Assembly: GCA_016987375.1 (NCBI GenBank)
Contig: PJRA01000444.1
Location: forward strand, 851,576-915,575
Source: Brachionus koreanus
Taxonomy: Eukaryota; Rotifera; Eurotatoria; Ploima; Brachionidae
Length of the DNA stretch: 64,000 nucleotides
Direction of reading: 5' to 3'
Positions 11,101-22,796 of the stretch are shown piece by piece. The position numbers and the translations under genes are program-made. The number at the start of each line of letters is the position of its first letter. Position 1 is the stretch's first letter. The notes under the pieces were generated by a model. That model was given only the letters and a program-made list of their open reading frames with translations, ran no database searches and was not told the DNA's origin.

Positions 11101-14100
11101 AGCCTCAATTTTTTCAACGTGGTTACAACACTTTTTATTTGAGTCAAATGATGGACTTCGTTTAGAAGCTGAGCGGACAATTTTCGCAACGAGTCCTCAT
11201 CGCTCAACAACAGCTCGCTGGCCAATTTGAATATTTTCTCATCCTGTTCGCTTACATTGACCACATTGAGCACTTGACCAGTGGGAGATTGACACTTGCC
11301 ACTAGATTTGGATCCGTCGGACACAGCATCGCTTTTCTTGCGCAGTATGTCACAAGCAAACTTCAAATTGCCGTTGAGAGCCGCCTTGTGTATCAATTGT
11401 TCGGCCATGTAGCTAGTAACCTGTGAATTAAGCTCGCTCAATTCGTCAGACTCCAAGTACACAATCAACTCATTAAGCTCGTTTTTTATCAAATTTAAAA
11501 AATTTTTGTCCCTTTGAGCGTGTTTTTTGACACCATGGTCGAACATTTGTTGCTGCTCGGGAACAAGACCAATCACCATGGACTCGTCTAATTGTTCATC
11601 ACAAAGATGCACGTTTTCGCAGAATTTCATCAAGCCCTTCATATCTTTGGTCTTTTGTCTCAAAGTCAAATAAAGTTTGTTCAAAAATAGCTCATACGGA
11701 TCATCCGAACTGAACGATTGAGCCAAATCTTCTTTTTCCTTTTTCAATTGATCACATTCGGCCTCTTTTTCTCTCATATAAACATCAATTGAATATATGT
11801 GATCGTTTAGATCAATGTTTTCCTCTTTGACTGCATCAAATTCGCATTGCATGCGCTTAGCGCTCTCTCTCAGCTCGTTCAAAGTCTTATCCTTGAGCTC
11901 AATAATTTGCTTAGTCAACAAATTAACATACGATTGATTTCGTTTGAGTCTAATGTGTAAACTATTTGTTGAGTTTAGATCCAAGCTATTCAAACAACCG
12001 CCTAAATTGGCGTAAACTTGATTCAATCGACTTATCGTTTGACTATTTTCAAGGTCCATGTCTTCCAAAATTGTTTGATACTCCTGAGCTTGACGCTGAG
12101 AATGAACAAGCTTGAATTCAAGTGTCTTTATTTCTTCTTGTAGAGTTTCTATTTCGTTTTTGGCCGACTCGTGTGCATTCTTAAGCTGTGTGTCGCACAT
12201 GTCCTTTTGGTCAGTGATGTCGCGTATGCGTGACTCTAAATTCAGCACCAACGATTTACTTTGTTCAAGCTCATCTTTAAGCTGATTTAGCTCATCTACA
12301 TAGTGTTCATTTAGATTATCAGTTAGACTTTTCAATTGATTGTTTCTGTCCAATTCGAGATTGAATGCGTCGTGAAATTTGTCTGTTTTGCTTATTTCCT
12401 CGTTTAGCTGAAGAGTCAAGTCAAATATTTGCCGATCCTTGTCTCTAATTTGAGATTCCAGCTGTGTAATTACTTCTTCTTTGCTCATTAAAACTTTAGT
12501 CAAATCGTCACTAAAGTCCTGCAAATTAGTGCCTATTTTGTTTTGGCTATTTTCTTGTTTAAGTTGAAGTATTTGATTTTGAGCGTCGACCAATTGACTC
12601 TGAAGTCTGTCACACTTGAGTTTAAGTGCTTCGTCGTTTTTGTGTGCCAAATTGAGCTCTCTTTCTTTTATTTTGCCCAAGACATCCGAAATTCGAGCAT
12701 CCAAGTTTTTAACTTCTTTGTTCCAGCCCAAGTCGCTGCTTGAATTTATCTGTTTGCACAATTTTTTGTTCAATTTGTCAATTTCTTTTTGTTGCTGATC
12801 AATTGTGTCGTTTAGTTTTTTAATCTCGTTCGAACTAGTCTCATTGGCACTTTTGCTTTGACCAAGTTTTTTGTTGACTAGATCCAGTTCGTTCTCGCTC
12901 TTGGCTAGTTTTTCGCTCAAATCATCTATTTGACTGCAAAGTCTGCTCTGCTGCTGGTCGTACTCGTTCACCGAGTCCAAGTGAATTTGCTCAAGTATCT
13001 TAAACTTCGAGTTCAATTCTGAATTGTCTTTGAACAGCTTTTCGTACTGGCCTTTGAGAGCCTCGTAGCTGAGCGGTTCGGTTTTCGGCGTGAGCTGACC
13101 TGGGCTGTGTGTCTTCGACTGGTTGATTAGAACGTACATTGGCTGATGAGATTGGCCGACCGTCACTTGCTCCTCGGTTGGTGTAGCACTATTGGAAAAC
13201 GCAGGCATCGGGTTAACAACCAGCTTTGGTTTACATTTGACGCACTGATTCGGCTGGTTTTCAATGCAAGTTCGGATCGAGTCGCACCATGTGATTTTGT
13301 TTTCCTGGCTCGAAGCTCGTAGAGTTATGTTCGAAGTGTTCTGATGAAACGATATGCGAAAATCGTTTGTGTTCGAATTTGACTCGTTTGTGGAAACCTG
13401 ACAGCATTTCGTTAATTCAAATTTTCCTTTTTTTTTTAAATTGAAAATTAAGTTAATTTTTCTATTGTGAATTATTTTTTTTTTTAAATAAAATTTTATC
13501 TAAAACTCAAAGGCTGCTGAATTATTCTGAAATTTTCCTTAAAGCAAAATATTTTTAGAAGTAATGTGTTTTGTCAAATTTGGTATATACAGATTCTGTT
13601 GTTAACTACCGAACTAGTTTTAAACCTGCTGAGTTTATATTTCTCACCGTTTTTTCATCATTCTTTTCCTAACGGCAATGTGAATTTTAGAACAAAAAAT
13701 ACAATCAAATAAATTTTTATTTTAGATGAAAAACTACCAGATTCTGCAGGTGTTCATTTAAAAATTAGCAATAAAAAATTATTAGAATTGAATTGCACAT
13801 TTTTTTCTCCAGCCGATAAACTTGGGAAATACAAAATTTTTATCAGCTGACACGTTTTGAAGAATGAATTTCAAATTTTTGTTCTTTTTTTTGCTACCAA
13901 AATTAGCAATGCCTTTAATGATTAGTTCTCTTATCGTAAGGAACCAACTTTTTATGCCATATTTTGATAGTTAGAAAATTTTGCCTTTTTCGTAAGTTAT
14001 ATATTGCCGTTATAGATTAAAATCAGCCAGAAATAAAACCCTTAAATTCAAACTTATTGATGCCATAATTTTTTTCTTTGTGAAAAATAAAAAGTGCTAC

Positions 14101-17100
14101 ATAGTTATTAAGGAAATCAATTTAAATTTTTTTTTATTTTTTATTTTTACATAAGATAAAAAATTTTTGAGTGTTGCACTTTGTTTAACACTCAAAGACC
14201 TGAGGGATTTTTCGCTCCATATTATTTGACTCGTTATTATGAAAATAAAATTATTTTTTAATAAAATTTACTATTTAAAAATCAAATGTGTGACACTCTT
14301 AGCTAAAAAAATAAGCATTAAAAGAGTAATCCTTTTTTCGCCAATTATATTATTATTTATTGACAAAAAAACTTGTATAGACCTCATAGGACAAAATTTA
14401 TTAAAAAAAATAACTTCAAAATTAAATGAAATAAATGTAAAAGTAATTCAATTTGACAAACTCAATTTTTTTTTTACGACGAATTTAAATATTCAATCTA
14501 TATGCTCATCTAAATTTATGCTATTAAAATCTACAATATTTATATTGTTTTCATTATAATTATCCAACAAGTGTCTTAATAGAGTAATGTTTTGCTGATA
14601 ATTTGAGACTTCTCTATCATAGAGACTGTTGAAAATAAATTTGTTTGAGTCTAATAGACCCAAATTTTCACATTTGTGTCCATTTCCAATTAGTTTTGAT
14701 AATTATTTGCTAGCTAATGGATTATATTATGATTAAAACTTTGATAGAATTTAACTTTAAAAGCTTAAATACTGGTTTAGTGGATTCAATTAGATTTGTC
14801 ATAAACAAAATTAACCATAGAGTCAAGGAAGAGATTAATATCGTTTAATATCTTACTTAACGGTCTTCTAAGAGTAGACTTTGCTCAAGTTTAACTTTTA
14901 TATATATTTTTTATTACATTTTTGATATGAATATTTTTTCAACTCTTTTTAATTTTGTCAATGTGACTTTAAACTAATAAAAAATAATAATACTATATTA
15001 TATGAGTTATTTTTTTCAAAAAAATGAACAAACTTTACAAAAAAGATAAAATATTGATAATTGATAACAAATTAGGCGACAAAAAATCTCGCACTTAATG
15101 TTCTATTATCTTAATCTAGATTCACTTCATTTCTTGTTAACTTCTAATCCGAACTTAGATTAGTAAAAATAATCGCTTATAATGAGTAAGTTCTTTTGTG
15201 TACAATATTTTTTAGTTAAAATATGATTAAAAATTATTAAAAAATTATAAGATTTATTGGATAAATAAAGGAAGTAACAAAAGCGGTTCAAAAGACCACT
15301 CTGACCTTTGAGTGCTTAGTATTTTTTTTAATTTATTTTATTTTGGTAAATTTTGATTTATCAAAAACGGATTAATTTTTATTTGAATACCATAGTATCC
15401 AAATTTATCACATTTAAAAGCTCTATTTGATTAAATTATTTTAATAATTTTTGGAATATTTTTAAATATATTTAATATGAGCTTAGAGTTAAATTAAATG
15501 TAAAATTGAAAAAAAAACTTTCAGATTTTCATTTATTTACCTAAACAATGCGATATCTTTTCGAAATTTGTGCTTGGAGAAATAGTTTTTTGAAAAATTT
15601 TTCACAGTTAATTTAACTCTCTAAATATGATTACTAAAATAAACGATTTTACACATGAATTTTTCAGTAATATATATTAAAAACAATAAACTAAAAATAA
15701 AATTTTGAATAATTAAAATATCTTGTAGTAAATTAAATTTAAGATCAAAAAATATGACTAGTTCTAGCAAAAATCTTTGTTTCACTTCTCCAAATAATTA
15801 AAATTTTAAAATATTAACAAAAAAGAAATGATCTAATTTACTTTTAAGAGAGAAAAAGACAAATTAACTAATAATTGAAATAAAATTTGCTTGAATTTTT
15901 TTAATATCAATTAAAAAAAAAACTTACCGATGGGAAATTTACCAACATCCTGCTCATATTTATCGTTCCAATATATCAAACAGCATAAATTCATGTTCAA
16001 TGAGAACCAGTATTTGTTAAATTGATTGCTTGTGTTATCATTAGAACTTGAATCTTTAAGCTTCCATAAATAACCTATTAGATTGTTTGTTCTTCTTTTG
16101 GGATTTGAACTAGGAGCAGAGTTGATTGTGCTTGATGATGTATTTTTGGTCAAATCGATGATCTCAATATTCCTGTGAGTTGTATCAAAATCTTGTTGCT
16201 GTTGCTTGAGATCAGTTTGAACCCGAATGGTGAGACTTTTTGTCGAAGAAGTAGATGACGATGAAGATGAAGACAAATTTGGTGACACGGGCTGTGAGTC
16301 TTCTTCAATAGTCTGCTTACGTGGTGAAATCAAGCACGGCTTTTTGTAGTCTTCGTTCGGCCGCGGCTTCGATGGCGACGAGCACGAAGACCACGTAGAA
16401 GACGATGACGGTGAGTTATTTTTATTCGAATTTATCATGGCCGAGCTAGACTGGGTTTTGTTTAGCTTGTTTGATTGCATCTGTAAAGGCAAACTGTTTT
16501 GGCTTGACAAAAGATTGGTTAGTGAATTGACAGGACGAAATGCTGAGCTGTTTGATGGTGGAGCGACTAGCGAGAAAGCCGATGATTTATTTCTGTTTGT
16601 TTGTGGTAGGCTTTGCCTATTTTGTTGAGTTTGTTTGGACATTTTTTTCATATTGGCCTCTTCTTCGTGTTTGTATTCGATTAACAATTGATTTAGATTT
16701 TCTTTGAGTCGTTGCTTTCGTATTAAATCGTCTTCTTTGTAAGACAAGCGTCTATTCGATTCATCCGAGATCGTTTCTGAACTGGCCTGTTCTTTGCAGT
16801 CCTCTTCTTCAGCTGTGCTCTTCTCATTATCACGCTCAGGCACATTCTCGTTCTCTTCCTGAATTCCATCATCTTCAAACTTTTGACTTATTAAGAAATT
16901 TTTTTTCTGACACTTGGACGCATACGAACAAATAACGTCTTTCCACTTCAGCATCTCTTCATAATTTCCAGCTGCTATGTACATATCTTTCTGCGGTTTG
17001 GTAAACTTTAAACAAAGTGAATTTGGATAAGAAATAAAATCAGTTTTGTTCGATAGTTCGGCTATGTGCTCGCACGCAGACATGTTTATGCGTCCCTGTG

Positions 17101-18409
17101 GTACTGTTAATGGCTTTAAAATTAATTTTTGAATAAAAAAAACGGGTAAGTTTATCAAAAATTTTTTTTTTACATTATCATCCAATGAGTATGTAAGCTC
17201 GCCGTCGTCGTAGAAGACAAAAAATCGCCACTGCCAACGTTTTGTTTTATTAAGCTCAAGATCCGATGGTGCTATAAACAAATAGCCGAATTTGCAAACT
17301 TTTCGGTTTGACTTTACAAAAATAAATATAAAATTTAAAGTTTTTTTTAACTTTTATTTAAAAAAAAAAAAAAACAAGAAATTTTTTTTTAAATAATTTA
17401 CTCTAATAATTTACTTAAAGCCTATAATTAGAACAACCAAAAAAAATAATTCTTTTATCATGTTGGTTTTTTTAAATTTTTATTTGAATACCTTTTCTAT
17501 GTGAAATTTGACTTCCTTATTGCAAAAATTGACCAAGTTTCTTATTCTAATCATTTTCTATTATTCGCTCAAGAAAATAACACACTTCATATTGCCAAGT
17601 TTTATTGGGCAAAAAAATCAAATTTTTAATTATTGAACTAAACAATGCTAACTATTTTACAATTGTTTTTTTATTTTTTGACGAGAACCATCTGAGTAAG
17701 AAATAGCTCGTTGAACAACGACAAAAATTGAAATAAAAATTAAAATAATTTTAATTGTTGGTATCATTCTAAACAATTGGTTTGATAACGCAAAAATAAT
17801 TGAGACATAGCTAACTTAAAAGTCAACAAGCAATAAAATAAGTTATTTGATTAATTTTTTATAAAATTCATTCTAAAAAAAGTCATATTTTAGTATCTAT
17901 TCAATCAGACTTTAAACTAGAAGAAAATATTTTTCATTCAATTAAATATCAATTAAATTAAGTTTAAGCTACATTTATGATCGAAAATTTTTCATATCTT
18001 GTCTTAACTGATTTAAAATCTAGAGAAAAAAGTATCTTCTAATTTGCATCATCATCATCAATCATATAGACACTTAATAAGGCGTAAAATTTTTAGCATT
18101 GAGTTCATTTGAAGAAAGAGACCAATTTTTTATTCCACCGATCAAAATTTTTCAAGCAAGTTTAAATATTTTATTGTTTTTCAAGTCAATAAAAAATGAT
18201 TTAAAAAAAAAAATTTAAAAATTTTTAAATTTTCTTACCTTCTGAAAATCTGCCAATGCTTCGTTGCTGTGCAAGTCTTTGGCGTTGAAGCACGTCTGGC
18301 ACTTGTTACTATTGAAAGCTTGTGGAACGAATTTTGAGCAACTGCAATAGGACGACTGTACCAATCGCTGATGCTGTGGCTTGTTAAGTGTAACGCTCGA
18401 CGACGACAT
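8102..18409 (-). CDS. MPRIP: Myosin phosphatase Rho-interacting protein homologue (MPRIP/outspread)
   Basis: Five exons: 18409-18239, 17311-15928, 13426-10958, 8551-8443, 8378-8102. Phases join to give 1469 residues. Residues 1-57 hold the CSKF...NKCQTCF pair of Cys motifs that precedes PH1 in vertebrate MPRIP. PH1 (about 62-185) contains RWQWRFFVFYDDGELTYSLDD and PQGRINMSACEHI. A Ser-rich linker with poly-Ser and poly-Gln follows. PH2 (about 480-575) is split by an intron: GYLWKLKD...KYWFSLNMN, then FELTKCCQVS, ending in KITWCDSIRTCIE. The rest is mostly a long coiled coil (about 620-1060) and a helical tail. In other animals the protein binds F-actin, RhoA and the myosin phosphatase targeting subunit, bringing phosphatase to stress fibres. 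The start ATG at 18409 is my choice; an upstream in-frame exon is possible. The last exon could instead end at a GT near 8169. Confidence 0.88.
8816..9103. mobile_element. MITE, GGCAATGTGAA family, copy a
   Basis: A 288-bp element with long terminal inverted repeats. The left end reads GGCAATGTGAAATCTTAGTA and the right end is its near-complement, TAAGATTTCACATTGCC. The flanks tacaaatct and ttcaaatct are a 9-bp target duplication with one mismatch. It has no coding capacity. It sits in the last large intron of the MPRIP homologue. Confidence 0.8.
9362..10790 (+). mobile_element. Degenerate LINE (reverse transcriptase and C-terminal part), interrupted by a MITE
   Basis: Frames here give typical non-LTR reverse-transcriptase blocks in order: YHSVSSICIVCKVLNSLI, then NLISTSQHCF, then the active-site block YTDFAKAFDKVSH, then LPKGSVLVPILFIINI, a decayed AYVEDTRFC box, and ERDLGIYIQSDLKWTSQI, HLEYAVS, IQICKLVNNYQQIEFNKGINY. 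Several frameshifts and stops mark it as a fossil. A MITE is inserted after GINY, and the LINE frame resumes behind it (ILNRKIYNF). It lies antisense within an MPRIP intron. Confidence 0.88.
10360..10678. mobile_element. MITE, GGCATTGTGAAT family, copy b (nested in LINE)
   Basis: A 319-bp element with terminal inverted repeats: GACACTGTGAATTTCGGAAC at the left and TTCACAATGCC at the right. It is flanked by an exact 9-bp duplication, attaattac (10351-10359 and 10679-10687). The interior carries facing copies of GCAAAATGTATC...GCTGATACA. It is closely related to the element at 42161-42468. Confidence 0.85.
13674..13913. mobile_element. MITE, GGCAATGTGAAT family, copy c (decayed)
   Basis: The left end GGCAATGTGAATTTTAGAAC and the right end AAAATTAGCAATGCC match the other copies of this family. 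The interior shares GCCGATAAAC and ATCAGCTGACA with copy d. The flanks do not show a clear target duplication, so this copy is older or rearranged. It lies in the MPRIP intron between the two PH2 exons. Confidence 0.65.
14189..15314. mobile_element. TTAA-flanked transposable element, about 1.1 kb
   Basis: The left end is TTAA followed by CACTCAAAGACC. The right end is GACCTTTGAGTG followed by CTTA (a one-base change from TTAA). Shorter elements elsewhere in the window share these ends. The interior holds one open frame (14239-14559, 106 codons, Lys/Ile-rich) that I cannot match to any transposase. TTAA target sites and such ends suggest a piggyBac-like origin. It lies within an MPRIP intron. 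Confidence 0.55.
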
Positions 18410-18786
18410 TTCCTCAATTTTCCTAGTCAATACTTGGGTGCTGGATGTGGTAGCATAGAGAATATTCACATCTAAAACATGCATGAAAAAAAATTCATTA
18501 GCTGACCTGGCCAAAAACGAAAAAAATAATATATTCAAAAAAAATATAGAAAAATAAAATAAATTCATATTTTCATGTGCTTAATGGATTTTTTAAATAT
18601 CTACAGTACATCTACTAGTTAATTTTTATATTTAGAATTTATTCATGAAAAAAATATTGAATTTGGTCTAAACTATTTGTTGAGAAAATAACAACAAAAA
18701 ACAAATCTAACTAAATACAAGATATTTGACTTATATTGAAAAATAGCAATAGTTTTATTAATGAATCATTTGTATTTATATTTGTA

Positions 18787-18838
<52 letters not shown>

Positions 18839-21599
18839 TGTTCGCTACAAACTACTGACCCTGCTAGCTAGCTGACTGAAATATATGGCTCGGTTACACC
18901 CTCTTTTTGTTTTTGGCCATGAACACAACAAACAAAACCCAATTAACTTTTATTATATGTGCACAACTTTTCCCATAGAATTTATTCCGAAAATAGCTGG
19001 AGAGCCCGGTTTGCTCATCATCTAGTCGTAGACAAAAACCAGATACCTAACTAATTTAGAACTATGTAATAGCTTTATAGAAGTGTCTCTACGTGCAAGA
19101 TTAGTGATATACTAATTAAAATTTATAGGTGCATTTGGGTCATGCATAAACTTAGCGCTCAATTAGGACTGCAGTTCTTTATCTGCTCAAAAATATGGCT
19201 TTATTTTTATCTATTTGAGATAGGCTTGTACGCTAAAATAAATGCGTATTGAGAAAAGAAAGAGGGAGAGCGAGAGAGAGAAAGTAAACGAAGAAAAAAC
19301 AAGTAGAACAAAATTTATGATAAATTATTCGCTTGGTCATTCGGGTCATTCTCTAAGACAAATGATTTTAGCGCAATTATGAAAAATATCGGGAGACATT
19401 TGAAATTAGGTCTAGTGAGATTAAAACTTGAAGATTGGTTTTTTCTTTTAGTATTATTTCGCTTTATCAACATGGCCATATAAATATAAAATATTAAACA
19501 ATAAAATGCCTTTTAGATAATTTTACACATAGAGTATAGTTTTGTTTGTCAATTTTTTGACAAATTTATTCATCAATTGTCAAACATCACCTTAAGTTAT
19601 TTTACTTAAATAAATGAAATTGATTCGAAATGAGTGAAGCAATTTAACCATTTTTTAGCACATATTTTCTAAAGTTAAGAATTTTTTTGTTGTTGAATAA
19701 ACCTGTCGACTAGGACTTGTATTGGTGTTGCTTATCTTATCTGCTGAAATATTTTAATTTAAAATTTTTATTTCTAGCTATGAGTAAATTAAAAACAAAA
19801 TGAGATTTTGACTGACCCCTGCGGTGATCCCCTATATCCAGTTTCCCATTCATCAAAAAAAAAAAAAACAAAGCAAAAGTTTATTTATCTAATTAATAAT
19901 AGATAAGATAATAAAAATATTTTTTTTTATTGTCTAAATCTTTGAACAAACAATGGGCTACTACTAATCATCATCGAACAAAAATTAACCAAGCTCTTTA
20001 TTTTTGCCTAATTACTTAATATTTTTATTCTTATGCAATCATTTAATAAAACAATTTGAAAAAAAAAACTTTCATTAATTTTAAATTTTGTTTGCTTTTA
20101 GGTTACTCGAAATATTACTCAATTTTTGTTTGTTTTTTTTTCTAGTCAAACAAATGAAACATTTGAAAAGTCGTCAAGTATTACGGATTTCTGACAATTT
20201 CTAAATTTGTTTAGAGTGAGAATTTTCTCGCTATATCTTTTTTCAAATGAAAAATATTCTTGTTGCTAAGTTCTTTCCGATTTTTGATGATAGATAACAA
20301 AACTGCATTGCTTTTCTAAAAAGTAATCACCGTTTAGATAAAAGCTAGTACGCTCAATCTATAGGCGATTATCTAAATTAGTTATGTAACACTGAGAAAA
20401 AGGTCGGACTCTTCTAATATAATGAATATGGATAAAAATCTATCCGAATGCACTAGAAAAATGCTTCTGTGAAAGAAATAAAATCGATGGTTTAAGCAAA
20501 TTAAAAGTTATTTCGCCTCAAGGTTAGCTAGAATCTTCTACCTTTGCTGTCTAAACATATCTTTCAGATTTTGAATTACTTAAAGCTTTCCAAGGACTAT
20601 TTTGGACAAAGAGAGAAAAAATTACTGTATTTAAATCGAATTTTAATTCTAAAAAAAAAATAAAATTTGAAATAATTTCTGTTTTAGTATATTGTTGGAA
20701 TTTTGTGAGAAAAAAATTAAATAATGCAAATCAGCTCACTAGAATAAATAAAAAAATTTATTAGTTTATTTTGAATAATTTTTAACTTAAGCATTTTTTT
20801 TCTTTAAATTAAATTCAGATAAGTAAAATAAATTCATTACAAATAAAAAACTTAAATTTTAAAATTCGGTAGAACATTTTTTAAGTATTGCTAAAAGAAA
20901 AAAAAAACTCCTTGAATTATCAGTCTATTTTAGAGTAAAAGGTTTATTTAAACCTGCTTAGTTTACTTGGGCTTCATCTTTAAAACCATCGTGTCTCATT
21001 ATCTAAAACTGTGTGCTGCTGATTAACCTAGATTAAGACCGAGATGATGATGATGAGAGGGCAATAAAAACTAAAAAATGAATACTACTAAAAATTAAAC
21101 TCATTATTTATGTTTAACCTAAAGCCCATAAAAAGAGTATTATTATTATTTAATTTTGATAGTAATTTACATAAATAAATAGGATTAATATGTGACATGC
21201 GAACCAGGTTTTGTCAAATCTTTTTAATTTATTTTAATTATAATTAACAAGATCTTAAATATTTTTCTTTTATCTTGTTTAATTAAGATCTTCTCATAAT
21301 TTTGGTAGATAAAGCAAAAAAATATTAGTTGAAATACGATGCTAGAAATTAAAATTAATGAATAGATGGCTTTGAATTTATTTTATCTACAAAAAAAATT
21401 TAAATGCTTTACAGCTTGTAAAAAAAATTAAATTTTTAGTTAAAATAAAATTTGTTTGTCGTAAAAATTGTTTTATTTAATGTTGATTATTATGTTTGAA
21501 ACTACTTTTTTTAAAAAGTGACAGTTTGCAAAACATTCTTGCTGCCTGAAGAAAATCAGAATTTAATTTGCTAGATTTAAAGATTATGTTGAGTTAAAA
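18410..21599. other. Intergenic AT-rich DNA with microsatellite
   Basis: No coding exon recognised. It holds a TG microsatellite, a short GA-rich run near 19260-19285 and a TTAG-rich stretch. The part next to 18410 may be the promoter or 5' untranslated exons of the MPRIP homologue, but no specific signal could be assigned. Confidence 0.5.
18791..18836. repeat. (TG)23 microsatellite
   Basis: An uninterrupted run of 23 TG dinucleotides, preceded by imperfect GTAT units. Confidence 0.97.
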
Positions 21600-22220
21600 A
21601 TTTTGCATTTTTAAAAGGTTAGATATTTTGATTTTTTCATCTTTGTAATGCTAAAACTTGAAATGAAAATATTTAAATTTTGGTACTGTTAAGTCATTAT
21701 TGGAAAAAAGACTTATTGGAGCAACTCGTGAAATATGTGTTTTGGAAGGTGAAAATGAGCATAAGGTAAGAAGGGTCCTAGATTGGTCTAAAAATTTTCA
21801 AGTAGTGTTTGTAGAATCATGCACATCATAATTGACAATATCTCATCACCTTAATTTGATTAACAAAGCTAACAGACATTGCCGATTTGTTCTTCATGAT
21901 TTGAAAGAACTTTAAAAAAATACTTAACAATTCTACAGACGGATCATTACTTTTGATGAGAAATGAACTTATTCTAGAAAATATGATAATAGGAATGAAT
22001 ACAGCAGAACAATGGTAAAAATAGAAGAGCTGGAAGGGATCAAACTTCTTCTCCATCCAGCATAGAGCTCAGATCTTTCTTTTTTTCATCATCTTAACGG
22101 TATTTTGCTTACCAAGACCAAGTTAAGAAGGTAGTTATGAGTTTTTGACTGGGAAATCAAACTGATCGTTGAAAGATTATTAAAGACTTTAGAGCATAAT
22201 GGATTATATTTGAAGATGAG
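21600..22220 (+). mobile_element. Tc1/mariner-type transposon remnant
   Basis: Read on the plus strand in shifting frames, 21900-22220 gives RIITFDEKWTYSRKYDNRNE and HPAxSSDLSFFHHL. These correspond to the mariner transposase blocks around the second catalytic Asp and the HPPYSPDLxPxDYHLF motif. Stops and frameshifts are frequent. The leading 150 bp (from AAAAGGTTAGATATTTT) also match the start of the element at 29108, so the two share an end. Confidence 0.7.
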
Positions 22221-22796
22221 CTAACTAAAGCTTTTTTTAATTAATAAATTAAAAAAAAGTTAACAAAAAAAATGCAAAATTTTCACTTACCCAAATAAGA
22301 AGTAAACAATAATTTTTCAAGATTATCTAACACTAAAGAAATAAATTATTTTTTTTCTTCCAAAATCTATCATTTTTTATAAATTTGAAAAATACATAAG
22401 CAGCTAAAAACAAAATATTAGATTAAATATAACCTAGATTAAAAAAAAAAGAACCATTTTAATTCATAGCTAAGCAAATTTTAAAAACCTTAAAAAAACA
22501 AAAATTTATTTGAAAAATTAAACAAACATATTATTTTTATTATTTAATTTTGAAATGAAAATACCGTTTAAGTTTTAAAAATAATTTTCATATAATTAAC
22601 AATTTTACAAAATCAAATTTTCTGCACTAAAGTAGAATAGTTTTAATTTTTTTATAATTTATAACCAGAGATAAAAAACTTTGATTTACCTGTAAAAAAA
22701 AATTAAATCAAAGCAAAAAAAATACAATAAATAGGATACTTAATCAAAATTTAAAACTTGATTAAAACTTTATTTAAAAAAAAATCTTAATCTTTT

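Noticed and set aside
12543..12798. Plus-strand ORFs opposite the MPRIP coiled coil
   Set aside because: Shadow frames of a strongly supported minus-strand exon.
14239..14559. 106-codon plus-strand ORF in an MPRIP intron
   Set aside because: No recognisable domain, strongly biased to Ile/Lys/Leu, and located within a TTAA-flanked element; not reported as a host gene.
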